Positions 57,644 to 64,000 of a DNA stretch of 64,000 nt are shown here, one piece after another; position 1 is the stretch's first letter; each line of letters opens with the position of its first letter. The notes beneath the pieces are model-generated. The model did not search any database. It saw only the letters and a list, made by a program, of their open reading frames with translations, and was not told where the DNA came from. The stretch is from Kiritimatiellia bacterium. Lineage in GTDB: Bacteria > Verrucomicrobiota > Kiritimatiellia > CAIVKH01. The stretch lies in assembly GCA_027493775.1 (NCBI GenBank), contig JAOSKE010000003.1, positions 803,609 through 867,608 on the forward strand, in the 5' to 3' direction. A program made the position numbers and the translations under genes.

Positions 57644-58498
57644 TCAGGCCGCGTTGTACGGGTGGTCCAGCGGACTCTTCACCCGGGCCAGGTGCTCCGC
57701 GGTGACGTGCATGTAGCGGCCGGTGGTGACCAGGGCGGTGTGGCCCATCCAGCGCTTGATCGTGTAGATGTCCGTGCCCTCTTCCATCAGGTGCGTGGCG
57801 AAGCAGTGGCGCAGCACGGGGATGCCGCCGACGCGGCGCACGCCGCTGGTGCGCAGCGCGGCGTAGTAGACGGCCTGGGCGGTGCCGACGCAGATCGGCT
57901 GGTGGCGACGGTTGAAGAAGAAGTACTCCTGGGGCCGCTCCCAGTGCCACAGTTCCTCCAGGAGCGCAAGCGCCCGCGCCGAGAGGATCGTGTAGCGGTC
58001 CCGGCGCCCCTTGCCCTGCTCGACCCGCAGCATCATGCGCCCGCGGTCGATGTCGGCGATGCGCACGCGCACCGCCTCGCTCACGCGCAGACCCGACCCA
58101 TAGGTCATGGCCAGCAGCGCGCGGTGCTTGATGTTCCGCGGCGCGTCGATCAGCCGCTGCACCTCCTGGCGGTTGAGCACCCCGGGGCGGGTACCGCTGC
58201 GCCCCCGCGGCGGAATCGAAAACTCATGCGGGGCGCGATGAAGCACCTGCTCGTAGAGAAACCGGTACGCGCTGAAGTACACGTTCACCGTCGCCCACGC
58301 CAGCTTGCGCACCGTGATGACCTCGTCGAGGAACCGCTGCACCTCCGCGCAACTCAACCGCTCCAACGCTCGACGATAGAACGCCCACAACTGCTCCAGC
58401 GCGTGGATGTAGGCCTCCACCGTCTTGGCCGCGAACCCGCGCAGCCGCATCTCCAGCAAAACCGATTCCCGCAGTGCCGACATGACCGACTCCTTCAC
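57644..58498 (-). CDS. Tyrosine recombinase, copy 1 (intact)
   Basis: 284 residues. SAM-like N-terminal domain (ESVLLEMRLRGFAAKTVEAY) and catalytic domain with Arg in MTYGSGLRVSEAVRVRIAD, Lys in QGKGRRDRYTILSA, HCFATH (H-x-x-x-x-H with LRHCFATHL), RWMGHTALVTTGRYMHV with the nucleophile Tyr. It lacks the extra alpha-helical insert of integron integrases, so it is not IntI. It directly precedes the IS91 transposase gene (stop and start abut). Confidence 0.92.
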   Translation of the reverse strand: MKESVMSALRESVLLEMRLRGFAAKTVEAYIHALEQLWAFYRRALERLSCAEVQRFLDEVITVRKLAWATVNVYFSAYRFLYEQVLHRAPHEFSIPPRGRSGTRPGVLNRQEVQRLIDAPRNIKHRALLAMTYGSGLRVSEAVRVRIADIDRGRMMLRVEQGKGRRDRYTILSARALALLEELWHWERPQEYFFFNRRHQPICVGTAQAVYYAALRTSGVRRVGGIPVLRHCFATHLMEEGTDIYTIKRWMGHTALVTTGRYMHVTAEHLARVKSPLDHPYNAA

Positions 58499-58601
58499 GC
58501 GGCCCTCTCGACTTCATGCCGAGCGCCGCTGGAGCCAGTCTAGTCGTTCATCAAAGCAAAAACCGCCTCGCGAGATATCTCCTTCTCCGCGCAGCGGTTC
58601 C

Positions 58602-58666
58602 GTTCAACGTCACGGGTCAGCGGACCCGACACCTTGTGGCGGGTACGCTGCACCCGCTTGTTCTGC
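58602..58666 (-). repeat. attC: attC site J
   Basis: Minus strand: GCAGAAC-AAG-CGGGTGCAGCG ... CGCTGACCCG-TGAC-GTTGAAC. CGGGT-G-CAGCG pairs with CGCTGACCCG leaving exactly one unpaired G. The right core GTTGAAC is a perfect GTTRRRY. The lipoprotein stop codon lies inside the site. Confidence 0.88.
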
Positions 58667-59545
58667 GTCATTGATTTTCTTTAATGACAAGAGAACGCAA
58701 TTCACATCTGCTTGTGAAATTGAAGTCTTTTGCTCTTTCTTAAATCCGAAAACCAGCTCAATAAGATTTCCAGTGTTGTCGAAAAGGCGAATGATATAGC
58801 GCCCTGGTTTGCTGGCGTCCTGGACCTGATAACCTTCATAATCACCTGTTCGCACCTCGTTGACAATAGGCGAAGAATTGCCAGATAGAAGAACCAGTTT
58901 AATCATCATTCGCGCAAGATATTGAAAAGCGCCATCCATATTCGTGCATGAACTCAAATCGTGAGGAGCGATGCTTAGGCATCGTCTATAAAATTCTATT
59001 CCATGAATATTTCTATTGTCCGGGAAGGCAAAGGCCTGAATCCAGTTTAAGTCATTTGTTACGGATGATAGTTCTCGCACAACAAACTCATCAAAGGCGT
59101 TTGTTGTCAGGGATATCGACATCATCATCATGCGCCCTTGGTTATCCTGAAAAGCAACCCACTGCCCTTCACTTCCAGCCGACACAACAAATTCGGGCCA
59201 GGGCGAGGAGAATCTATAGTTGAGCCCTTCGCAAGTATGCAGAGGCGTACTGATGGGGCTAAAATCGAGAGGTGTGGGAAGTGCTGCGGTCTTGTTGGAT
59301 TGATCCGCATAGAACATCAATAATTTCGATTTGGCGGCAGCTACGCTATCGGGACGGGCATCCATGTATGCAAACAACTCGCTTCTTTCCTGCGCGTTTG
59401 TAGCGATGCGATTAAAAATGCGGGATTGCGCCTCGCGCCCTGTAGCCGAACGCATATCATGAACGATAGGAGGGAGTCGCGCAGAGCACGCAGCCCCAAC
59501 GATAGCCAGTAACACGCAGATGGATTGATTAGTAGGTATCATCAT
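58610..59545 (-). CDS. Cassette-borne lipoprotein of unknown function
   Basis: About 311 residues. Signal MMIPTNQSICVLLAIVGAAC with a lipobox ending AAC. No recognised domain follows; segments such as FVVSAGSEGQWVAFQDNQGR and IVNEVRTGDYEGYQVQDASK look like a beta-rich sensor or binding fold. Composition is more AT-rich than the flanking elements. The start is placed at the ATG pair at 59540-59545; the longer frame begins inside the neighbouring element. The stop falls in attC J, as is common for cassettes. Confidence 0.65.
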   Translation of the reverse strand: MMIPTNQSICVLLAIVGAACSARLPPIVHDMRSATGREAQSRIFNRIATNAQERSELFAYMDARPDSVAAAKSKLLMFYADQSNKTAALPTPLDFSPISTPLHTCEGLNYRFSSPWPEFVVSAGSEGQWVAFQDNQGRMMMMSISLTTNAFDEFVVRELSSVTNDLNWIQAFAFPDNRNIHGIEFYRRCLSIAPHDLSSCTNMDGAFQYLARMMIKLVLLSGNSSPIVNEVRTGDYEGYQVQDASKPGRYIIRLFDNTGNLIELVFGFKKEQKTSISQADVNCVLLSLKKINDAEQAGAAYPPQGVGSADP

Positions 59546-59554
59546 ATTTCTTAT

Positions 59555-59652
59555 GCAGAACAAATAGCGTTTTATGCGGAGTGCCGCGAAGACCGACGGT
59601 GGGCTTGGCGGAAAACCGCGGTCCGCGGCATTCCGGATAAAACGTGTTGAAC
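59555..59652 (-). repeat. Terminal inverted repeat of copy 2, attC-like (K2)
   Basis: Same structure as K1 with R''-like GTTCAAC and right flank GTTCTGC. The flank differs from copy 1 directly after GTT, where an integron junction would fall. Confidence 0.55.
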
Positions 59653-59903
59653 GGAGCCGCGCGGTCGCTGTTACCGATGGGATTTATAGACGAGTTTTGT
59701 GGACCGGGCAAGCCGACATTTCCCGAGTCGTTGCGTTTCCGGAAGGATACGCGGCGGTTTGCGATACGGCGACGCGAGGTTCCCAGTGTGCGGGAGGCGT
59801 GGACGAGTGTTCCAGACGCCTGCCTTTGCGGGTTGTGGGCAGAGCGCTGCGTTGCGGCGGTGGGGCTGCGCCGGTGGAGGAGGGATCGTTGTCGGTTTCG
59901 GGT

Positions 59904-61034
59904 TCATGGGCGGTGCGGAGGACCCCGCGCTCTGGCGATCAGGCCCTCGATGAGCAGGGCCGCCTTTCCGCAGGCGGGACAGTCGGGCGCGATACGCGGT
60001 GGCTTCGGGGGGACGTCGGGCGGCGGCACGTTCAGGGCCTGCCGGATATGCCGGAGGTTCTCAGTGCGGACGTTGCGGGCCATCCAGCCGTAGAACCGGA
60101 TCTTCTGGAAGCCGGGCGGGAGGATGTGGAGCAGGAAGCGCCCGATGAAGGCGTCGGCGGACAGGGTCATCGTCTTTTCGGTGTCGCCGTCGGCGCGATC
60201 CCGGTAGCGGAATGTGACGCGGCCATCCTCGAGCTTCAGGATGCGGTAGTCGCTGATCGCGACTTTATGGGTGTAGCGTCCGAGATACTCGAGTACCTGT
60301 GAGGGTCCGGCGAAGGGCTTCTTGGCGTAGACGATCCAGTCGGTGGCGGCAAGCCGCGCGCAGACGTCGTTCCAGTCTTCGGTTCCGGCGGGCAGGACCA
60401 GCGTGCCCCGGTCGAGCCGCCTGCGCACGGCGCGCAGGTAGCGGTTGCGGAACCGGTCGGCGAGCGAGGAGGCGCGGAAGAGCCAGTTGCGGCCGGCCGG
60501 CGCCCAGGTGTGCGCATTCTTCCGCCACGCGCCGCCGGGCACGGCGCAGTGGAGGTGGACGTGCTCGACGAGCGTCTGGCTCCAGGTGTGCAGGACGGCG
60601 AGGAATCCGAGTTGGCCTTCGAGCTTCCATTGGGGATCGCGGGCAAACTCCTGGAGGGTGGCGTTGACTTCGCGAAAGAAGAGGTCGAGCAACGTCTCGC
60701 GGTTGTGGCGCAGCAGCGGGTTGATCTCGTGTGGCAGGGTGAAGACGACGTGGAAGTACGGGGCGGGGATCAGCTCGCACATGCGCCGGGCCAGCCACTT
60801 CTCGCGCGCCGCGCCCTGGCAGGTCGGACAGTGCCGGTCGCGGCAGGAGTTGTAGAGCACGGCCCGGCGGCCGCAAGAGGCGCAGCGCCAGACGTGCCCG
60901 CCGAGCGCCGGGGTGCGGCAGGCGAGCAGATGCCGGACGGCTTTGAGCTGGAAGGCGGGGACGTGATGGCGGCGCAGGTACTCGGACCAGCCGGCGCGGA
61001 ACACATCGGCCACCCGCAGGGGCGGCGCGTTCAC
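59904..61034 (-). CDS. IS91-family transposase, copy 2 (intact)
   Basis: 376 residues, Rep-type HUH enzyme. N-terminal zinc-binding cluster (CASCGRRAVLYNSCRDRHCPTC as two CxxC pairs), the HUH motif in TLVEHVHLHCAVPGG, GRYTHKVAISDYRI with the candidate catalytic Tyr, and a C-terminal CPACG. It should act by single-strand, rolling-circle type transfer. The start abuts the recombinase stop region. Confidence 0.92.
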   Translation of the reverse strand: MNAPPLRVADVFRAGWSEYLRRHHVPAFQLKAVRHLLACRTPALGGHVWRCASCGRRAVLYNSCRDRHCPTCQGAAREKWLARRMCELIPAPYFHVVFTLPHEINPLLRHNRETLLDLFFREVNATLQEFARDPQWKLEGQLGFLAVLHTWSQTLVEHVHLHCAVPGGAWRKNAHTWAPAGRNWLFRASSLADRFRNRYLRAVRRRLDRGTLVLPAGTEDWNDVCARLAATDWIVYAKKPFAGPSQVLEYLGRYTHKVAISDYRILKLEDGRVTFRYRDRADGDTEKTMTLSADAFIGRFLLHILPPGFQKIRFYGWMARNVRTENLRHIRQALNVPPPDVPPKPPRIAPDCPACGKAALLIEGLIARARGPPHRP

Positions 61035-61894
61035 TCAGGCCGCGTTGTACGGGTGGTCCAGCGGACTCTTCACCCGGGCCAGGTGCTCCGCGGTGACGTG
61101 CATGTAGCGGCCGGTGGTGACCAGGGCGGTGTGGCCCATCCAGCGCTTGATCGTGTAGATGTCCGTGCCCTCTTCCATCAGGTGCGTGGCGAAGCAGTGG
61201 CGCAGCACGTGGATGCCGCCGACGCGGCGCACGCCGCTGGTGCGCAGCGCGGCGTAGTAGACGGCCTGGGCGGTGCCGACGCAGATCGGCTGGTGGCGGT
61301 CGCGACGGGTGAAGAAGAAGTACTCCTGGGGCCGCTCCCAGCGCCACAGTTCCTCCAGGAGCGCAAGCGCCCGCGCCGAGAGGATCGTGTAGCGGTCTCG
61401 GCGCCCCTTGCCCTGCTCGACCCGCAGCATCATGCGCCCGCGGTCGATGTCGGCGATGCGCACGCGCACCGCCTCGCTCACGCGCAGACCCGACCCATAG
61501 GTCATGGCCAGCAGCGCGCGGTGCTTGATGTTCCGCGGCGCGTCGATCAGCCGCTGCACCTCCTGGCGGTTGAGCACCCGGGGCGGGTACCGCTGCGCCC
61601 CCGCGGCGGAATCGAAAACTCATGCGGGGCGCGATGAAGCACCTGCTCGTAGAGAAACCGGTACGCGCTGAAGTACACGTTCACCGTCGCCCACGCCAGC
61701 TTGCGCACCGTGATGACCTCGTCGAGGAACCGCTGCACCTCCGCGCAACTCAACCGCTCCAACGCTCGACGATAGAACGCCCACAACTGCTCCAGCGCGT
61801 GGATGTAGGCCTCCACCGTCTTGGCCGCGAACCCGCGCAGCCGCATCTCCAGCAAAACCGATTCCCGCAGTGCCGACATGACCGACTCCTTCAC
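61035..61894 (-). pseudogene. Tyrosine recombinase, copy 2, frame-broken
   Basis: Same gene as 57644-58498 but with one C fewer in the CCCC run near 61578 (CACCCGGGG here, CACCCCGGGG in copy 1). This separates the N-terminal 105 residues from the catalytic domain (MLNRQEVQRLIDAPRNIKHR onward). Confidence 0.88.
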
Positions 61895-61997
61895 GCGGCC
61901 CTCTCGACTTCATGCCGAGCGCCGCTGGAGCCAGTCTAGTCGTTCATCAAAGCAAAAACCGCCTCGCGAGATATCTCCTTCTCCGCGAAGCGGTTCC

Positions 61998-62068
61998 GTT
62001 CAACGTCACGCCTCACCGGACGGTGAACCCGCTGCGGGTGAGCCGTACGGTGGAGGCGATGGTTGGGT
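61998..62068 (-). repeat. attC: attC site I (canonical)
   Basis: Minus strand: ACCCAAC-CAT-CGCCTCCACCG ... CGGTGAGGCG-TGAC-GTTGAAC. Both cores fit the consensus exactly (RYYYAAC, GTTRRRY). CGCCT-C-CACCG pairs with CGGTGAGGCG leaving one unpaired C. It lies 4 bases after the stop of the HEPN-like gene. Confidence 0.92.
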
Positions 62069-62071
62069 CCG

Positions 62072-62701
62072 TCATGAATTGCCTCTGAATGCTCGCTCGA
62101 TCTCCTCGGGAATCTTGGCCGACATAGTCTTATAGCGTTCAAGAATCGTCTCGGTTGACAGGCCAAACTGCCTTCCGTGTTTCTCGATGAAGGAAAGCAC
62201 GTCATCGAGGTTCATCTTCGAACCGATGATGCTCTGCGTGTAATCGTGGAGATAGTCGAGGGCGACCGCAATGTCGTCTCGAATGGTGACAAGTTCCTCC
62301 ATCATCTCATCACATCCGTCGGGAGATTTGAAGGATTCTGACCTCGTGCGATAGAAGTGATGAATGAGGTAATTGCGTTGCTTGAGAGCCAGATTAAGCG
62401 CCTGTGCGAAGGCATCCTCAAGCTGGGCGCGCTTTTTGAGCGCATCGATCAATCGTCCGAGTAGGCGGACGTCTTGGGCAAAGTAGTTGATCAGGTTGAC
62501 CGAGTCCTCGAATCGGAATTGCCCCTTGCTCTTTGTGTCAAGATCGACAAGAAGAAGGACGAGGTCAGTCTCAAGCGTGGATGCCCTCTGAGCTGCCAGG
62601 CCAAATCTGAAGTGGACTTCGCGCCACTTGTCGATGAGCGGCACTTTGTCATGCGGCCATTCGGCAAACCACTGCAGCGGATCTGTAGATTCGTTTGTCA
62701 T
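62072..62701 (-). CDS. HEPN-like cassette protein
   Basis: 209 residues, almost entirely helical. The segment ALKQRNYLIHHFYRTRSESF contains R-x4-H (RNYLIH), the active-site pattern of HEPN ribonucleases. MKLN-type repeats near the end (LDDVLSFIEKHGRQFG) are unassigned. It forms a single-gene cassette with attC I. No nucleotidyltransferase partner is adjacent, so a toxin role is only possible. Confidence 0.6.
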   Translation of the reverse strand: MTNESTDPLQWFAEWPHDKVPLIDKWREVHFRFGLAAQRASTLETDLVLLLVDLDTKSKGQFRFEDSVNLINYFAQDVRLLGRLIDALKKRAQLEDAFAQALNLALKQRNYLIHHFYRTRSESFKSPDGCDEMMEELVTIRDDIAVALDYLHDYTQSIIGSKMNLDDVLSFIEKHGRQFGLSTETILERYKTMSAKIPEEIERAFRGNS

Positions 62702-62719
62702 CGCTTCAGAAGACCCAAT

Positions 62720-62745
62720 GTGGCGCGGTTACTTGACCGCGCCAC
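62720..62745. repeat. Perfect hairpin upstream of the HEPN-like gene
   Basis: GTGGCGCGGT (62720-62729) pairs exactly with ACCGCGCCAC (62736-62745). It lies in the leader of the HEPN-like gene and could act in termination or translation control. Confidence 0.5.
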
Positions 62746-62794
62746 ACTGCCCAGACGAGAAGCGTCCGGGCCGCGCTTGCCCTCACCCCAAAAG

Positions 62795-62816
62795 TGACCC
62801 GCGTTTGCGCGGGTCA
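62795..62816 (-). terminator. Terminator after the small coiled-coil gene
   Basis: TGACCCGCG / CGCGGGTCA form a 9-base-pair stem with a 4-base loop; on the minus strand it is followed by CTTTTGGGG, a short T-run. Confidence 0.6.
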
Positions 62817-62835
62817 TTCTGTAGGGCTGCAGGGG

Positions 62836-63039
62836 TCACTGTTTCAGCCTCTTCATTTCTCTCTGCAATCGCCAAATCTCATCGTCCTTGGTCCGGATAT
62901 CTTTCTCCTGATTTGAGACTTTGAGCTTGAGGTCATCAACTTCGTGCTTAAGCCGAAATACTTCTCTGTCCAACCGTTGCTTGTCTTCCTCAAGTTGTCT
63001 CTTGTCATGTTCCAGTTGTGATGCGCGGAAGTCGTCCAT
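62836..63039 (-). CDS. Small coiled-coil protein
   Basis: 67 residues, MDDFRASQLEHDKRQLEEDK and continuing heptads to RLQREMKRLKQ. GAGGAG eight bases before the ATG at 63039 fixes the start. It follows the SHD1 gene by 14 bases and is likely cotranscribed with it. Confidence 0.7.
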   Translation of the reverse strand: MDDFRASQLEHDKRQLEEDKQRLDREVFRLKHEVDDLKLKVSNQEKDIRTKDDEIWRLQREMKRLKQ

Positions 63040-63053
63040 CAGTATGCTCCTCT

Positions 63054-64000
63054 CTACCACGGGTCCATTGATGCACCGGTGCCGAACGAAGAACTCGATC
63101 CATTGTTGAACGAGTTGCCACTGTTGAAGGTGTTGATTGACCCTCTTCCGCCCCATACGCTCCGCTGGGCCTCTTCCCTCTTTTCGCTTTCGCGCGCACC
63201 AAAGGGACTGCTGTGAGTGTTCCAGCTATTCTGTTCGCGTTCTGCCTCCCGGAGGGATGATGCGGCACGTTGAAATTGCCATGAGGCACCGTGCTGGCCA
63301 AGCCGATCCGCATCCTGCGAAAGCTGATTGGCTTTCCGAGACATCCCCGAATAGTCGGGGCGATAGTCATATTCCGAGTTCCGGATGCGGGGTTGCAGCC
63401 GCCATGCTTCAGATTCAAGATCCTGCTTTTCGCTTCGTATGCGGTTCTGTTCCTGTTGTTTCGCCCGGTGCTCCTGTTCGGCCTGCTGCCTTCTCCAATC
63501 TGCCATGGGATCGCTTTGCGGCTGCTGATTGGCCTGCCAATGATTCTGTCGATTTGCGCCCTGCATCGGGTTGACGAAGTTTTGACGTTGCTGGTTCTGG
63601 ATATTCGGCTGTTGAATATGGACGCCTTGATCCTGATTCCATGGGTCTGAGGCAAGGAGCCCATTCTCGTTGTGGAGATTGCCTTGATCCAACTTCTGTG
63701 CTGCGAGGCCGTCGACTTGCTGCTGCCTGCGAACGCTAGGCTGTAGCTGCGGAATGGCTATGCCATGTTGTGCGGCGTCCTGATTGTTCCACTTGTTGCG
63801 CGGCAGCGCAGGCTGCACGAAGTGGCTTGATGTTACTTGCTGCGCAGTGCGATGTGCAGTCGCACTGTCTTTCTTCGGCTGGGAGCGAACATGGAGGTGA
63901 ACCTGATCTGCGTCCGATAGAGCAGAGTATTCGATCTTGACGAAGCGCCCGTCTGTCTTTTGCAGAATGATGAAGTCGCCGCTAACGCGGTCAAGTCGAG
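63054..64000 (-). CDS. SHD1-domain Gln/Asn-rich protein, start outside window
   Basis: The frame is open to the right edge. The part near the edge reads VSGDFIILQKTDGRFVKIEY then SALSDADQVHLHVRS, the beta-barrel SHD1 (Sla1 homology 1) module known from PVC-group proteins. A disordered Gln/Asn/Arg-rich stretch of about 250 residues follows (for example QQPNIQNQQRQNF, EQEHRAKQQEQN) with a Ser/Gly/Asn-rich end. It may be secreted or envelope-associated; function unknown. Confidence 0.7.
   Translation of the reverse strand, partial: RLDRVSGDFIILQKTDGRFVKIEYSALSDADQVHLHVRSQPKKDSATAHRTAQQVTSSHFVQPALPRNKWNNQDAAQHGIAIPQLQPSVRRQQQVDGLAAQKLDQGNLHNENGLLASDPWNQDQGVHIQQPNIQNQQRQNFVNPMQGANRQNHWQANQQPQSDPMADWRRQQAEQEHRAKQQEQNRIRSEKQDLESEAWRLQPRIRNSEYDYRPDYSGMSRKANQLSQDADRLGQHGASWQFQRAASSLREAEREQNSWNTHSSPFGARESEKREEAQRSVWGGRGSINTFNSGNSFNNGSSSSFGTGASMDPW

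Larger units (their letters stand above)
56170..58614 (-). mobile_element. Tyrosine recombinase + IS91 element, copy 1
   Basis: About 2.44 kb nearly identical to 59559-62010. On the minus strand the order is recombinase, IS91 transposase, terminal hairpin. Identity begins at CGTGACGTTGAAC (the end of site J) and stops at CTATTTGTT. If excised as an integron cassette it would span 56172-58607. Confidence 0.85.
59559..62010 (-). mobile_element. Tyrosine recombinase + IS91 element, copy 2
   Basis: Second copy of the 2.44 kb element, between the lipoprotein cassette and attC I. As a cassette it would span 59561-62003. It differs from copy 1 by scattered substitutions and small indels, including a 6-base difference near 61300. 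Confidence 0.85.

Noticed and set aside
57644..61894. The two tyrosine recombinases as the integron integrase IntI
   Set aside because: They lack the extra helical insert between the Lys region and the HxxR-equivalent region that marks IntI, and they are fused in context to IS91 transposases. They are accessory recombinases of the element.
62702..62835. Hairpins between the HEPN-like gene and the coiled-coil gene as another attC
   Set aside because: No AAC...GTT core pair flanks them; one is followed by a short T-run and fits a terminator.

Overview
The window reads as a chromosomal piece of a GC-rich Gram-negative bacterium, most likely from the PVC group (Kiritimatiellota/Verrucomicrobiota-like). 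This placement is inferred from a Sla1-homology (SHD1) Gln/Asn-rich protein, paired ExbD proteins with long TPR proteins, a DUF2079 membrane protein, and several lipoproteins. No rRNA or tRNA was seen that would settle it.

Positions 1-44,374 are a stable housekeeping region. In order: PdxB; a PmeII-like restriction-modification pair; a Popeye-like cyclic-nucleotide-binding membrane protein and a large lipoprotein; a minus-strand cluster for metabolite repair and MurNAc salvage (Maf, Nnr, NamZ, and a MurU-AmgK fusion); a MobA-like nucleotidyltransferase, a DUF4230 protein and a degenerate histidine phosphatase; a GH127-type glycosidase; fusA with a terminator-like leader; an RsbU-type phosphatase coupled to a cysteine desulfurase; mnmG (carrying two perfect parS sites inside a lineage-specific insertion) and mnmE; rplM-rpsI; argJ-argB-argD; a TPR-ExbB-ExbD-ExbD-vWA operon; a cation efflux protein; a DUF2079 protein; RdgC; PyrC; a TPR lipoprotein; and a YycJ-type metallo-hydrolase. 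About 20 one-base reading-frame breaks occur here, many in short homopolymers and several in essential genes. This looks more like an indel-prone assembly than real gene death.

Positions about 44,371-62,071 are an accessory region that I interpret as an integron cassette array without an integrase in view (a CALIN). At least seven attC-like sites, all oriented on the minus strand, show R''/R' ends of the AAC...GTT type, imperfectly paired L''/L' arms and, in the best examples, a single unpaired base. They separate small minus-strand units: an AT-rich orphan gene, HicBA, BrnTA, a four-gene zinc-ribbon membrane operon, a lipoprotein and a HEPN-like protein. A recurrent 52-53 codon ORF runs into three of the sites. 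The array is interrupted by a TetR-HlyD-ABC-cytochrome c' exporter operon, an internally deleted IS1634-type transposase, an IS110 element sitting in half an attC, and two near-identical 2.44 kb elements carrying a tyrosine recombinase plus an IS91 transposase. The identical parts of these two elements start and stop at the G^TT positions expected of an integron cassette.

Positions 62,072-64,000 hold the HEPN-like gene, a terminator, a small coiled-coil gene and the truncated end of the SHD1 gene. If the array polarity is read correctly, an integrase gene would lie beyond the right edge of the window.
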